Below, in pieces: positions 18,246 through 27,165 of a DNA stretch of 64,000 nucleotides. Numbering within the stretch: the first letter of the stretch is position 1; each line of letters begins with the position of its first letter. Below the pieces are notes generated by a model that worked only from the letters and a program-made list of their open reading frames with translations, made no database searches and was not told the DNA's origin. The translations under genes and the position numbers were made by a program. Origin of the DNA: Flavobacterium solisilvae (GTDB taxonomy: Bacteria > Bacteroidota > Bacteroidia > Flavobacteriales > Flavobacteriaceae); the NCBI RefSeq assembly GCF_012911605.1, contig NZ_JAAMPT010000199.1:18584-82583 (forward strand), written 5' to 3'.

Positions 18246-21200
18246 ATGAAAAAGAATATACTGTTTTTACTGTTTGTTTTGGTGTGCTTTGTTGGGTTTG
18301 CTCAAGAACAAAGCACTGTTTCTGTGGTTTGGAAGCCAAAATCAAGCTATGCTATTGGCGATAATTCCTATTTGTTGCCTCAGTTTAATGTTGAAAATTT
18401 TCAATTTAATGCTGTTGAAAATAGCATTGTTTTTTCTAAAACCATTCCAGCAACATCACTTTATGATGAAAAAAACGCATTAGAAATCTCAAATGTTGTC
18501 TATGAATCTATTTCCGAAAGCGAACTTGGAGATATAGTTAAGAAGAATTTACCTTCGACTTTGCAATATTGGACTCAAACGTATCGCGCCAGAGATAAAT
18601 TCTATCTTCAATTTTTTGTTTCTCCTATTATAAGTGAAAACGGAGTTTATAAAAAAATCGTTTCTTTTTCCTATCGTGTTAATCAATCGGCTAAGCGAAG
18701 TAATTTTTCTACTCAATCTAATTTGAATATAGAAAATTCAGTTTTAGCAACAGGAGATTGGTATCGTTTTTACGTAAAAAAATCGGGAGTTTATCGATTG
18801 TCAAAGACTTTTTTACAAGGTTTAGGCTTGAATACGAATGTTGATCCGAGACGAATTAAAATATATGGAAACGGTGGACGAATGGTTCCGTTGCGAAATT
18901 CTGAATATTATCCTAATGATTTGACCGAAAACGCAATACAGTTTGTAGGTGAAAATGACGGTGTTTTTGATAATCAGGATTACATTCTTTTTTATGCAGA
19001 AGGCGTTGATAATTGGAGCCAAGAAAATTTCACTAATCTGAATTTATATGAAGAGAAGTCTTATTATTATGTAACCGTTAGCGGTGATTTAGGAAAAAGA
19101 ATTCCCGAAATGTCGCAACCAACAGCAAATCCAACGACAACCATTACCACTTTTGATGATTATCAGTTTCACGAAGTAGATAATACTAATGTTCTGGAAT
19201 TGGGTAGGATTTGGTTTGGCGAATCGTTTTCGATTACTGATGAACGAACGTTTGATTTTACGTTTCCTAATCTAGTTACGACAGTTCCGGTTGATTTTAA
19301 TATGCATTTTGTCACTGAATCTTCGGTGGCAACTGTTTTTTCAGCGGAAGCTAATGGTCAAATTATAGGAAGTCAGTCTTTTTCAGCGGTAAATCCGGAT
19401 AGTAGTGTTAAAGCTATTAATGCGAGTATCAAAAATGCAATTCCGCTAAGTTCTGATAATATTGCGGTTAAAATAAAATATGACAATAATGGTGTTCCTA
19501 GTTCAAAAGCCTATTTAAATTTTATCCGAGTGAAAGCCAAACGAAATTTAACGGGTTATAACAAACAGTTCCGTTTTCAAGCAGCCGAAGCTGGAACCAA
19601 TATTGGTGTTGGCGAATATCAAATTTCAAATGCTTCGTCCATCAATCAGGTTTGGGATATTACCGATATATATAATGTACAAAAAATTGAAAATACTTCG
19701 GGTAGTGGATTTGCTTTTAGAACCAATCTTGGAGAAATAAAAAAATATATTGCTGTTGATGGCAACGATTATTATTCGCCATTAAAAGATTCTAAGTCAA
19801 AAGTAGAAAACCAAAACCTAAAAGGAACTGTTTTTAAAAACAGTCAAGGTCAGTTTCAAGATGTCGATTACCTTATTATTACGCCAAAAAATTTAGCTAC
19901 TCAAGCCGAAAAATTGGCTAATTTTCATCGAAACTATTCTCAGATGAATGTAAAAGTTATTCATTTGGAAAACATTTATCAAGAATTCTCATCAGGTAAG
20001 CAAGATATAGGTGCGATTAGAAATTTTGTTAAATATGTTTATTTCAACGCGTCATCGTCAGATAAAAGAGTGAAATATGTAAATCTTTTTGGTGATGCTT
20101 CGTTTGATTTTAAAAACAGAATTCAGCAAAATACCAATATTGTTCCCATTTATCAATCAGCAAATAGTTTTACAGATAGTGAACAATCGTTTGCTTCTGA
20201 TGATTTTTTTGGGCTAATGGATGATGATGAAGGTCGAATAGATTATTATACTGAAAACGGAAGTTGGACCAGTTCAATAAAAGGATTGGATATTGCTGTG
20301 GGAAGAATGATTGCTGGTTCAACTCAACAGGCAGATGAATTGGTTAATAAAGTTATAGAATACCACGACATTAAATCCTATGGGAATTGGCGTAACAATT
20401 ATGTTTCAATTTCGGATGATTCTGATAAAATTTCGGATGCATCATTGCAATTCAGACAGAATAACCTATCCGATATTATTGTAGCTCAAAAACCATTTAT
20501 AAACGTCAAAAAGATTTTGATGGATTCCTATGTTCAAGAAGCATCAGCAGGAGGAAAACGATATCCAAAAGCAAGAGAAGAACTTTTTGCTGCTTTCGAA
20601 AAAGGTGCTTTGGTCTTCAATTATCTTGGACATGGTGGTGAAGATGGACTTTCGGGCGAGCGAATTTGGGAGAAATCCGATGGTCAAAATTTGAATAATC
20701 GATACAAGTATCCATTGTTTATAACCATTACGTGTTCTTTTTCTAGATTTGATAATCCAACTAGACCAACCGCTGGAGAATATACTTATTGGAATCCAAA
20801 AGGTGGCGCAATTTCTATGATTACAACAGTACGTTCTATTGGTCAAGGTCCAGCAGAAGTTTTTAATGATAAATTAGCGGAGTATATTTTTTCATATAAT
20901 GCTAATAATGAAAATTCGATTGCTGAAAATTTGCGTTTGGCAAAAAATTTCAGTCCAGGTTCGGCAACCAACGTCGTTTTTTATCTTGGCGATCCAGCGT
21001 TAAAACTTGCTATGGCTAGTCCAAAGGTTGTTTTAACCAAAGTAAACGATATTGCTATAACTGATGCTATTCCTGATTTTCAATCGTTGGCTTATGTAAA
21101 AATAAGTGGCGAAGTTCAAGCAGATAATGGTAGTTTGTTAACAGCCTATAACGGAGAATTGGCTATTAATATTTTTGACAAAGAAATCACTAGAGCAACA

Positions 21201-22103
21201 CTTAATAATGATAATTTTAGTCCGCCAATCAATTTTAGAGTACTTGGCGAAACTATTTTTAGAGGAAATGCTTCTGTTGTTAATGGTAAATTTGAGATTA
21301 ATTTTGTGGTTCCAAGAGATATTAGAATTCCAGTTGGAAATGGAAAAATTAGTTTTTATGCTAAAAGAAATCAAATTCATTTAGATAAAACAGGTTACAA
21401 TACCGATATCAAAATTGGTGGAATAAATACCAATGCAGTTGCGGATAATACTGGTCCAAGAGTTAAATTATATATGAACGATGAAACGTTTGTCAATGGC
21501 GGAATTACAAATTCGTCTCCTTTTTTATTAGCCTTGTTAGAAGATGAAAATGGAATCAACACAGCAAGCGGAATTGGTCATGATATTGTTGGGATTTTGG
21601 ATGGCGATGAAACCAATCCTTATATAATGAATGATTATTATGAAACCGAATTAGATGATCATACTAAAGGTAGAGTGTATTTTCCTTATCGAAATCTTGC
21701 ACCAGGATTGCATACCATAACTTTCAAAGCTTGGGATGTTTACAATAATCCTATTACTGCCGAAATTCAGTTTGTCGTAGTTGGCGATGAAACGATTACC
21801 TTAAAAAACGTACTTAATTATCCTAATCCATTCGTTAGCTATACCGAGTTTTGGTTTTCACACAATCGACCATTTGAGCCGTTAGAAGTTCAAGTTCAAG
21901 TGATGACTATAACGGGGAAAATTGTTTGGACAAAAAATCAAACGGTTATTAATGAAGGCTTCTTGTCTCGCGATATTATTTGGGACGGAAAAGATGATTT
22001 TGGCGATAGAATAGGGAAAGGAGTTTATGTTTACAAACTGACTGTAAAGTCCACTTTATCAAATAAACGTGCAGAAAAAATCGAAAAACTTGTAATCCTA
22101 TAG
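18246..22103 (+). CDS. porU: Type IX secretion C-terminal signal peptidase PorU
   Basis: This 1285-residue secreted protease of the gingipain (C25) family has a signal peptide (MKKNILFLLFVLVCFVGFAQ). The catalytic dyad is visible as H796 in YLGHGGEDG and C830 in ITCSFSRFD; their spacing of 34 residues matches the family. PorU removes the C-terminal domain of T9SS cargo at the cell surface and attaches it, working with PorV. The C-terminus carries a T9SS-type CTD (LNYPNPF near 1195, ending KIEKLVIL). Length agrees with flavobacterial PorU, which is longer than that of Porphyromonas. porV follows 31 bp downstream. Confidence 0.95.
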   Translation: MKKNILFLLFVLVCFVGFAQEQSTVSVVWKPKSSYAIGDNSYLLPQFNVENFQFNAVENSIVFSKTIPATSLYDEKNALEISNVVYESISESELGDIVKKNLPSTLQYWTQTYRARDKFYLQFFVSPIISENGVYKKIVSFSYRVNQSAKRSNFSTQSNLNIENSVLATGDWYRFYVKKSGVYRLSKTFLQGLGLNTNVDPRRIKIYGNGGRMVPLRNSEYYPNDLTENAIQFVGENDGVFDNQDYILFYAEGVDNWSQENFTNLNLYEEKSYYYVTVSGDLGKRIPEMSQPTANPTTTITTFDDYQFHEVDNTNVLELGRIWFGESFSITDERTFDFTFPNLVTTVPVDFNMHFVTESSVATVFSAEANGQIIGSQSFSAVNPDSSVKAINASIKNAIPLSSDNIAVKIKYDNNGVPSSKAYLNFIRVKAKRNLTGYNKQFRFQAAEAGTNIGVGEYQISNASSINQVWDITDIYNVQKIENTSGSGFAFRTNLGEIKKYIAVDGNDYYSPLKDSKSKVENQNLKGTVFKNSQGQFQDVDYLIITPKNLATQAEKLANFHRNYSQMNVKVIHLENIYQEFSSGKQDIGAIRNFVKYVYFNASSSDKRVKYVNLFGDASFDFKNRIQQNTNIVPIYQSANSFTDSEQSFASDDFFGLMDDDEGRIDYYTENGSWTSSIKGLDIAVGRMIAGSTQQADELVNKVIEYHDIKSYGNWRNNYVSISDDSDKISDASLQFRQNNLSDIIVAQKPFINVKKILMDSYVQEASAGGKRYPKAREELFAAFEKGALVFNYLGHGGEDGLSGERIWEKSDGQNLNNRYKYPLFITITCSFSRFDNPTRPTAGEYTYWNPKGGAISMITTVRSIGQGPAEVFNDKLAEYIFSYNANNENSIAENLRLAKNFSPGSATNVVFYLGDPALKLAMASPKVVLTKVNDIAITDAIPDFQSLAYVKISGEVQADNGSLLTAYNGELAINIFDKEITRATLNNDNFSPPINFRVLGETIFRGNASVVNGKFEINFVVPRDIRIPVGNGKISFYAKRNQIHLDKTGYNTDIKIGGINTNAVADNTGPRVKLYMNDETFVNGGITNSSPFLLALLEDENGINTASGIGHDIVGILDGDETNPYIMNDYYETELDDHTKGRVYFPYRNLAPGLHTITFKAWDVYNNPITAEIQFVVVGDETITLKNVLNYPNPFVSYTEFWFSHNRPFEPLEVQVQVMTITGKIVWTKNQTVINEGFLSRDIIWDGKDDFGDRIGKGVYVYKLTVKSTLSNKRAEKIEKLVIL

Positions 22104-22119
22104 GAAAATAGTATATTTG
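22090..22119 (+). promoter_or_regulatory. Promoter for porV across the porU 3' end
   Basis: TTG (22090-22092), 19 nt, TATATTTG (22112-22119) matches the Bacteroidetes consensus. It lies over the last porU codons and the gap, giving a predicted leader of about 10 nt before ATG 22135. Confidence 0.6.
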
Positions 22120-22134
22120 TTAACTTTTTATAAA

Positions 22135-23340
22135 ATGAAAATGAAAAAAATTGCAGTATTATTATTACTTACCACAATACAAATAGTTAATGCCCAAAAC
22201 GCCGATGCCAGTCGAGTAATTACCACTGGAGTTCCGTTTCTTCTTATTGCTGCCGATGCTCGTGCTGCTGGTATGGCAGATCAAGGTGTGGCAACATCAG
22301 CCGATACGTATTCACAACAATGGAATCCTGCAAAATATGCTTTTGCAATAGACAAACAAGGTTTTTCAGTGAGTTATACGCCTTATTTGACTGAGCTTGT
22401 AAACGATATATCGCTAGGGCAAGTTACCTATTACAACCGTATTAATGAAAGAAGTGCCTTTGCAGGAAGTTTGCGTTATTTTGGAATGGGAGAAATCGAG
22501 TTAAGACAAAATGCAGAAGACGAAGCCCAAATTGTTAAACCATTTGAATTAGCGTTAGATGGTTCGTATGCGTTGAAGTTAAGTGAGCGTTTCTCTATGT
22601 CGGTTGCTGGTCGTTATATCCGTTCGCAGTTAAGAATTCCAGTAGGCGAAGGTTCGAGTGATGCTAAACCAGCAAGTACATTTGCATTTGATTTAGCAGG
22701 TTTTTATCAATCAGAAGAAGATGCTTATGGCGATTTCAACGGAAGATGGCGTGCTGGATTTAATTTTCAAAATTTAGGACCAAAAATCAATTATGATGCA
22801 GGTGCATCTGATGATAATAGTGCTAACTTCTTGCCAGCCAACATGAGACTTGGCGGAGGTTTTGATTTTATTTTTGATGATTACAATAAAGTATCGTTAA
22901 ATCTTGAAGTGACAAAACTGTTAGTTCCAACACCTCAAAATGCTGATATTAATGGTGATGGAGTTATTTCAGGTCAGGATGAATTGGATTTAAGAGAACA
23001 AAATAACTTAGAATATAACAAAGTAAACTGGGTTTCGGGTATTTTTAAATCGTTTGGTGATGCGCCAGGTGGATTTAGCGAAGAGTTAAAAGAGTTGACT
23101 TATTCAGCTGGAGCAGAATATTTGTACCAAGACTCATTTGCTATGCGATTGGGTTATTTTCATGAAAGTCCATTAAAAGGAGCAAGACAATTTTTCTCAC
23201 TTGGAGCAGGATTTAAGTATAACACAGTTAAAATAGATGTTTCTTATTTATTCTCTGCGTCAAAAGTGAAAAATCCGTTAGAAAACACACTTCGTTTCTC
23301 ATTGACGTTTAACTTTGGTGATCAATACGAAGAATATTAA
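22135..23340 (+). CDS. porV: Type IX secretion outer-membrane shuttle protein PorV (LptO)
   Basis: The start is ATG 22135. The frame opens at a TTG 18 bp earlier that overlaps the promoter and is not needed. The 401-residue product has a signal peptide (IAVLLLLTTIQIVNAQ) and then the PorV signature RVITTGVPFLLIAADARAAG and MADQGVATS...QQWNPAKYA. The rest is a FadL-like beta-barrel with amphipathic strands, ending in aromatic strand SLTFNFGD. PorV carries cargo from the translocon to PorU. Residues about 265-280 hold a dockerin-like DINGDGVISGQDE calcium loop, which is common in this family. A terminator follows. Confidence 0.95.
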   Translation: MKMKKIAVLLLLTTIQIVNAQNADASRVITTGVPFLLIAADARAAGMADQGVATSADTYSQQWNPAKYAFAIDKQGFSVSYTPYLTELVNDISLGQVTYYNRINERSAFAGSLRYFGMGEIELRQNAEDEAQIVKPFELALDGSYALKLSERFSMSVAGRYIRSQLRIPVGEGSSDAKPASTFAFDLAGFYQSEEDAYGDFNGRWRAGFNFQNLGPKINYDAGASDDNSANFLPANMRLGGGFDFIFDDYNKVSLNLEVTKLLVPTPQNADINGDGVISGQDELDLREQNNLEYNKVNWVSGIFKSFGDAPGGFSEELKELTYSAGAEYLYQDSFAMRLGYFHESPLKGARQFFSLGAGFKYNTVKIDVSYLFSASKVKNPLENTLRFSLTFNFGDQYEEY

Positions 23341-23362
23341 TAAAAAATAAAGTAAAATAATT

Positions 23363-23397
23363 ATCCAAATTTCTCTTTTGAAATTTGGATTTTTTTT
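23363..23397 (+). terminator. Intrinsic terminator after porV
   Basis: Arms ATCCAAATTT (23363-23372) and AAATTTGGAT (23381-23390) with an 8-nt loop are followed by seven further T residues. This is a textbook terminator, 22 bp beyond the porV stop. Confidence 0.9.
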
Positions 23398-23409
23398 CCC
23401 CTATATATA

Positions 23410-23892
23410 ATGAAAGAAATCAGTATCAATACCTCGTTTACAGTGTATCAATCTGTTGCAGAACTTCCTCAAGACGTACAATCTTTAATGGAACAAGCAA
23501 TAGAAATTAGAAAAAAAGCCTATGCGCCATATTCTAAATTTAGAGTTGGAGCAGCGCTTTTGCTTGATAATGGAAAAGTAGTTTTAGGTTCTAATCAAGA
23601 AAATGCGGCTTATCCGTCAGGACTTTGTGCAGAACGTGTAGCTATTTTTCAGTCGGGTGCAATTTATCCTGAAGCAAAAATTGTAAAAATGGCAGTTTCG
23701 GCAGCATCAGATACCAATAAAACGACTACGCCAATTCCACCATGTGGAGCATGTCGCCAATCTATTTCGGAATATGAGTTTAAACAAGAATATCCAATAG
23801 AAATTTATTTTATGGGAGAAAGTGGTGAAGTTTATTTATCGAAATCGATTTCGAATTTGTTACCACTTACTTTTGATAAAAACTTCTTGTAA
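23410..23892 (+). CDS. cdd: Cytidine deaminase
   Basis: This 160-residue homotetrameric-type zinc enzyme deaminates cytidine and deoxycytidine in pyrimidine salvage. Zinc-site motifs are complete: NAAYPSGLCAERVA supplies one cysteine and the catalytic glutamate, and PPCGACRQ supplies two cysteines. The N-terminal APYSKFRVGAALL is typical. About 25 residues precede the usual N-terminus of the domain. The start lies 12 bp after the porV terminator T-run, so the promoter must overlap that terminator or transcription must read through. In Flavobacterium cdd commonly sits between porV and pdhA, as here. Confidence 0.95.
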   Translation: MKEISINTSFTVYQSVAELPQDVQSLMEQAIEIRKKAYAPYSKFRVGAALLLDNGKVVLGSNQENAAYPSGLCAERVAIFQSGAIYPEAKIVKMAVSAASDTNKTTTPIPPCGACRQSISEYEFKQEYPIEIYFMGESGEVYLSKSISNLLPLTFDKNFL

Positions 23893-23940
23893 AAAGGTAA
23901 AAATTACAGTTTTAAATTTTACTTCTTACTCGGAATGTTT

Positions 23941-23948
23941 TACTTTTG
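23941..23948 (+). promoter_or_regulatory. -7 box TACTTTTG upstream of pdhA
   Basis: TACTTTTG matches TAnnTTTG. No TTG lies at the usual distance upstream. The box is flanked by a 6-bp inverted repeat GGAATG (23932-23937) and CATTCC. It lies about 97 bp before the pdhA start. Confidence 0.4.
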
Positions 23949-24044
23949 CATTCCGACGTTTTCGGGACGCAAATTTGAGTGAGGAAACTATTTGCTTTTT
24001 ATTACTAGTAAGAACATTAAAAATGCGCTTTAGCGAATAATCAG

Positions 24045-25046
24045 ATGAGAGAAATTACAAAAGATGTTTATTTAAAATGGTATGAAGACATGCTATTTTG
24101 GAGAAAGTTTGAAGACAAACTTGCAGCACTTTATATTCAACAAAAAGTTAGAGGATTTCTACACTTATACAATGGGCAAGAAGCTGTTTTAGCGGGTGCT
24201 TTACATGTTATGAATCTAGGCGGAAAAGATAAAATGATTACTGCCTATCGTAACCACGTTCAGCCAATTGGAATGGGTGTTGACCCAAGAAAAGTAATGG
24301 CAGAACTTCTAGGAAAAGTAACGGGAACATCTAAAGGAATGGGTGGATCGATGCACATTTTTTCAAAAGAACACGGATTTTATGGTGGTCATGGTATCGT
24401 TGGAGCGCAAATTCCAGTTGGTGCAGGAATGGCTTTTGCCGATAAATATTTTGAAACTGGCGGAGTAACCTTGACCTATTTTGGTGATGGTGCAGCACGT
24501 CAAGGTTCACTTCACGAAGCGTTCAACATGGCAATGTTGTGGAAACTTCCAGTAGTATTTATTTGTGAAAACAATGGATATGCAATGGGAACTTCGGTAG
24601 AAAGAACAGCGAATCATACAGATATTTGGAAACTTGGTTTAGGGTACGAAATGCCTTGTGGACCAGTGGATGGAATGAATCCAGTAAAAGTTGCTGAAGC
24701 AATGCACGAAGCCATGGAAAGAGCTCGTCGTGGCGAAGGACCAACATTCTTAGAAATGAAAACGTACCGTTACAGAGGTCATTCTATGTCGGATGCGCAA
24801 TTGTATCGTTCAAAAGAAGAAGTTGATGAGTATAGAAAAATAGATCCAATTACTCAAGTGTTGGATGTTATCAAAGAAAAAAACTACGCTACTGATGCAG
24901 AGATTGAAGCGATTGACAAAAGAGTGAAAGATTTAGTAGAAGAATGCGCCACATTTGCCGAAGAATCTCCTTTCCCAGAAGCTCAACAATTGTATGATGT
25001 GGTTTACGAACAAGAAAATTATCCTTTCATTCCTCATAGATTATAA
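24045..25046 (+). CDS. pdhA: Pyruvate dehydrogenase E1 component alpha subunit
   Basis: This 333-residue thiamine-diphosphate enzyme subunit decarboxylates pyruvate and acetylates E2. The TPP-binding motif runs from YFGDGAARQGSLHEAFN to ENNGYAMGT (about residues 145-185). The phosphorylation-loop equivalent YRYRGHSMSDAQLYRS is present. The N-terminus contains RGFLHLYNGQEAV. It overlaps nothing and is followed after 2 bp by the E2 gene, so the two are co-transcribed. The E1 beta gene is not here and must be elsewhere, as in other Flavobacteriaceae. Confidence 0.95.
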   Translation: MREITKDVYLKWYEDMLFWRKFEDKLAALYIQQKVRGFLHLYNGQEAVLAGALHVMNLGGKDKMITAYRNHVQPIGMGVDPRKVMAELLGKVTGTSKGMGGSMHIFSKEHGFYGGHGIVGAQIPVGAGMAFADKYFETGGVTLTYFGDGAARQGSLHEAFNMAMLWKLPVVFICENNGYAMGTSVERTANHTDIWKLGLGYEMPCGPVDGMNPVKVAEAMHEAMERARRGEGPTFLEMKTYRYRGHSMSDAQLYRSKEEVDEYRKIDPITQVLDVIKEKNYATDAEIEAIDKRVKDLVEECATFAEESPFPEAQQLYDVVYEQENYPFIPHRL

Positions 25047-25048
25047 TT

Positions 25049-26683
25049 ATGGCAACAAAAATAACAATGCCGCGTTTAAGCGACACCATGACGGAAGGAA
25101 CAGTTGCCACTTGGTTAAAAAAAGTAGGCGATAAAGTTTCGGAAGGCGATATTTTAGCAGAAATTGAAACTGATAAAGCGACCATGGAATTTGAATCATT
25201 CAATTCAGGTACTTTATTATATATAGGAATTAATGAAGGCGAAACAGCTGCCGTAGATTCGCTTCTTGCCATCATAGGAAAAGAAGGAGAAGATATTTCA
25301 GGATTAATTTCTGGAACAGCTACAGAAACAAAATCTGAAACTGTTGCTACAAGTTCAGAAGTGGTTTCAGAGCCATCAACTGTCACACCGAGCGCAGTTG
25401 AGGTGCCAAAAGGAGTTGTAGTGGTAACAATGCCACGTTTAAGCGACACCATGACCGAAGGAACAGTTGCTACTTGGTTGAAAAAAGTAGGCGATAAAGT
25501 TTCGGAAGGCGATATTTTAGCGGAAATCGAAACCGATAAAGCTACCATGGAATTTGAATCGTTTAATGCTGGTACTTTATTATATATAGGAATTAACGAA
25601 GGACAATCGGCACCAGTAGATAGCGTTTTGGCTATTATTGGTCCAGCAGGAACAGATATTACAGGAGTTGCTGAAAACTTTAAAAAAGGTGGAACAACAA
25701 CAGCTGCACCAGCAAAAAGTTTAGAAGAAACAACTACTTCAAATGTTGCTGTGGCTTCAACAGAAGTTGCAGAAGCCGTAAAGAGTGGAAGAATTTTCGC
25801 TTCGCCATTAGCAAAACAAATAGCGAAAGACAAAGGAATTAATCTTTCTCAAGTTAAAGGTTCAGGTGAAAATGGTCGTATTACAAAAAGTGATGTGGAG
25901 AATTTCACACCGCAATCGGTTGCTCAAAGCCAAGTTGCTCAACCCGAAACTCAAAAATCGCAACCTGAAACTGTGGTAAAACCATTCGTTCCTGCAGGGG
26001 AAACTTTTTCTGAAGAAATCAAAAATTCGCAAATGCGTAAAACCATTGCGAAACGTTTATCAGAATCAATTTTTACAGCACCACATTTCTATTTAACGAT
26101 AGAAGTTACTATGGACGAAGCAATGAAATCTAGAGCAGTTATCAATTCGGTTCCAGATACTAAAGTTTCCTTCAACGATATGGTAATCAAAGCCTGTGCG
26201 ATGGCATTGAAAAAACATCCAAAAGTAAATTCGCAATGGAAAGAAGATGCCATTACTATTAATCATCATGTGAATGTTGGTGTAGCTGTAGCTGTTGAAG
26301 ATGGATTAGTAGTTCCAGTATTGCGTTTTACCGATCAAATGAGCTTATCTCAAATTGGTGGAAATGTAAAAGATTTAGCTGGAAAAGCTAAGAACAAAAA
26401 ATTACAACCAGCCGAAATGGAAGGAAGTACTTTTACGGTTTCTAACTTAGGAATGTTCGGAATTCAGTCGTTCACTTCCATTATCAATCAACCAAACTCT
26501 GCGATTTTATCAGTTGGAGCTATTGAAGAAAAGCCAGTAGTTAAAAATGGTCAAATTGTTGTTGGAAACACAATGATGTTAACTTTAGCTTGCGACCACA
26601 GAACAGTTGATGGTGCAACCGGAGCACAATTTCTTCAAACACTTAGACAGTATTTGGAAAATCCAGTGACGATGTTAGCGTAA
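25049..26683 (+). CDS. pdhC: Pyruvate dehydrogenase E2, dihydrolipoyl acetyltransferase with two lipoyl domains
   Basis: This 544-residue E2 core protein has two N-terminal lipoyl domains with lipoylated lysines K43 and K164 in ETDKATMEFES. Ala/Thr/Val-rich linkers follow, then a peripheral-subunit-binding domain (IFASPLAKQIAKDKGINLSQ, about 250-285) and a C-terminal acetyltransferase domain with catalytic DHRTVDG (H517, D521). It moves acetyl groups from E1 to CoA. The two lipoyl-domain coding stretches, 363 bp apart, differ at only about 15 of 170 bases, mostly at third positions. The gene ends 24 bp before a terminator. Confidence 0.96.
   Translation: MATKITMPRLSDTMTEGTVATWLKKVGDKVSEGDILAEIETDKATMEFESFNSGTLLYIGINEGETAAVDSLLAIIGKEGEDISGLISGTATETKSETVATSSEVVSEPSTVTPSAVEVPKGVVVVTMPRLSDTMTEGTVATWLKKVGDKVSEGDILAEIETDKATMEFESFNAGTLLYIGINEGQSAPVDSVLAIIGPAGTDITGVAENFKKGGTTTAAPAKSLEETTTSNVAVASTEVAEAVKSGRIFASPLAKQIAKDKGINLSQVKGSGENGRITKSDVENFTPQSVAQSQVAQPETQKSQPETVVKPFVPAGETFSEEIKNSQMRKTIAKRLSESIFTAPHFYLTIEVTMDEAMKSRAVINSVPDTKVSFNDMVIKACAMALKKHPKVNSQWKEDAITINHHVNVGVAVAVEDGLVVPVLRFTDQMSLSQIGGNVKDLAGKAKNKKLQPAEMEGSTFTVSNLGMFGIQSFTSIINQPNSAILSVGAIEEKPVVKNGQIVVGNTMMLTLACDHRTVDGATGAQFLQTLRQYLENPVTMLA
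25066..25613 (+). repeat. Near-identical duplicated lipoyl-domain coding sequence in pdhC
   Basis: The stretch around 25069-25240 recurs at an offset of 363 bp (for example CGACACCATG at 25081 and 25444) with about 91% identity by eye. Differences are mostly synonymous. Confidence 0.8.
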
Positions 26684-26706
26684 ATAAATAAAAAATCAAT
26701 TTATAT

Positions 26707-26737
26707 AAATCCTATTCAATTTGAATAGGATTTTTTT
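26707..26737 (+). terminator. Intrinsic terminator after pdhC
   Basis: AAATCCTATTC (26707-26717) pairs with GAATAGGATTT (26723-26733), and a further run of T follows. It closes the pdhA-pdhC operon. Confidence 0.9.
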
Positions 26738-26787
26738 GTACTTTGGTGTGAACAAAACAATACTAAAATTTATAAATAAACAAAACT

Positions 26788-27165
26788 ATGGGAATTTTTT
26801 CAGCCTTGTTAGGCAATGCAGGTTCGGTAAACCAAGAAGATTTAATCAAACAATATGGACAACTTTTAATTGATGGCGAAACAGTAGAATTAGGTTTTAA
26901 ATTGATTAGAGATACGTTCATCTTTACCTCAAAACGATTGATTTTAATTGAAAAACAAGGAATTACAGGTTCGAAAGTAGAATACAAATCAATTGCCTAT
27001 AAAAGCATAACACGATTTAGTATTGAAACCGCTGGAACATTTGAACTTGATGCCGAATTGAAAATTTGGGTTTCTAGCGAATTAAATCCTAGTGTTGTAA
27101 AACAATTTAATCGTTCGGTTAACGTTTATGATGTTCAAAAAGTTTTGGCCTATCATATTCTTTAG
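26788..27165 (+). CDS. Bacterial PH-domain protein
   Basis: This 125-residue cytoplasmic protein is almost entirely one bacterial pleckstrin-homology domain (bPH type): VELGFKLIRDTFIFTSKRLILIEKQGITG, followed by VEYKSIAYKSITRFSIETAG and a C-terminal helix. No signal peptide or membrane segment is present. Such proteins are widespread and mostly uncharacterised; ligand and role are unknown. Its stop overlaps the stop region of the convergent anmK gene by a few bases, leaving no room for a terminator between them. Confidence 0.85.
   Translation: MGIFSALLGNAGSVNQEDLIKQYGQLLIDGETVELGFKLIRDTFIFTSKRLILIEKQGITGSKVEYKSIAYKSITRFSIETAGTFELDAELKIWVSSELNPSVVKQFNRSVNVYDVQKVLAYHIL

Noticed and set aside
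25027..25833. 268-codon open frame on the minus strand opposite pdhC
   Set aside because: It is antisense to the lipoyl and linker region of pdhC, repeats itself only because the lipoyl domains are duplicated, and has no promoter or family features.
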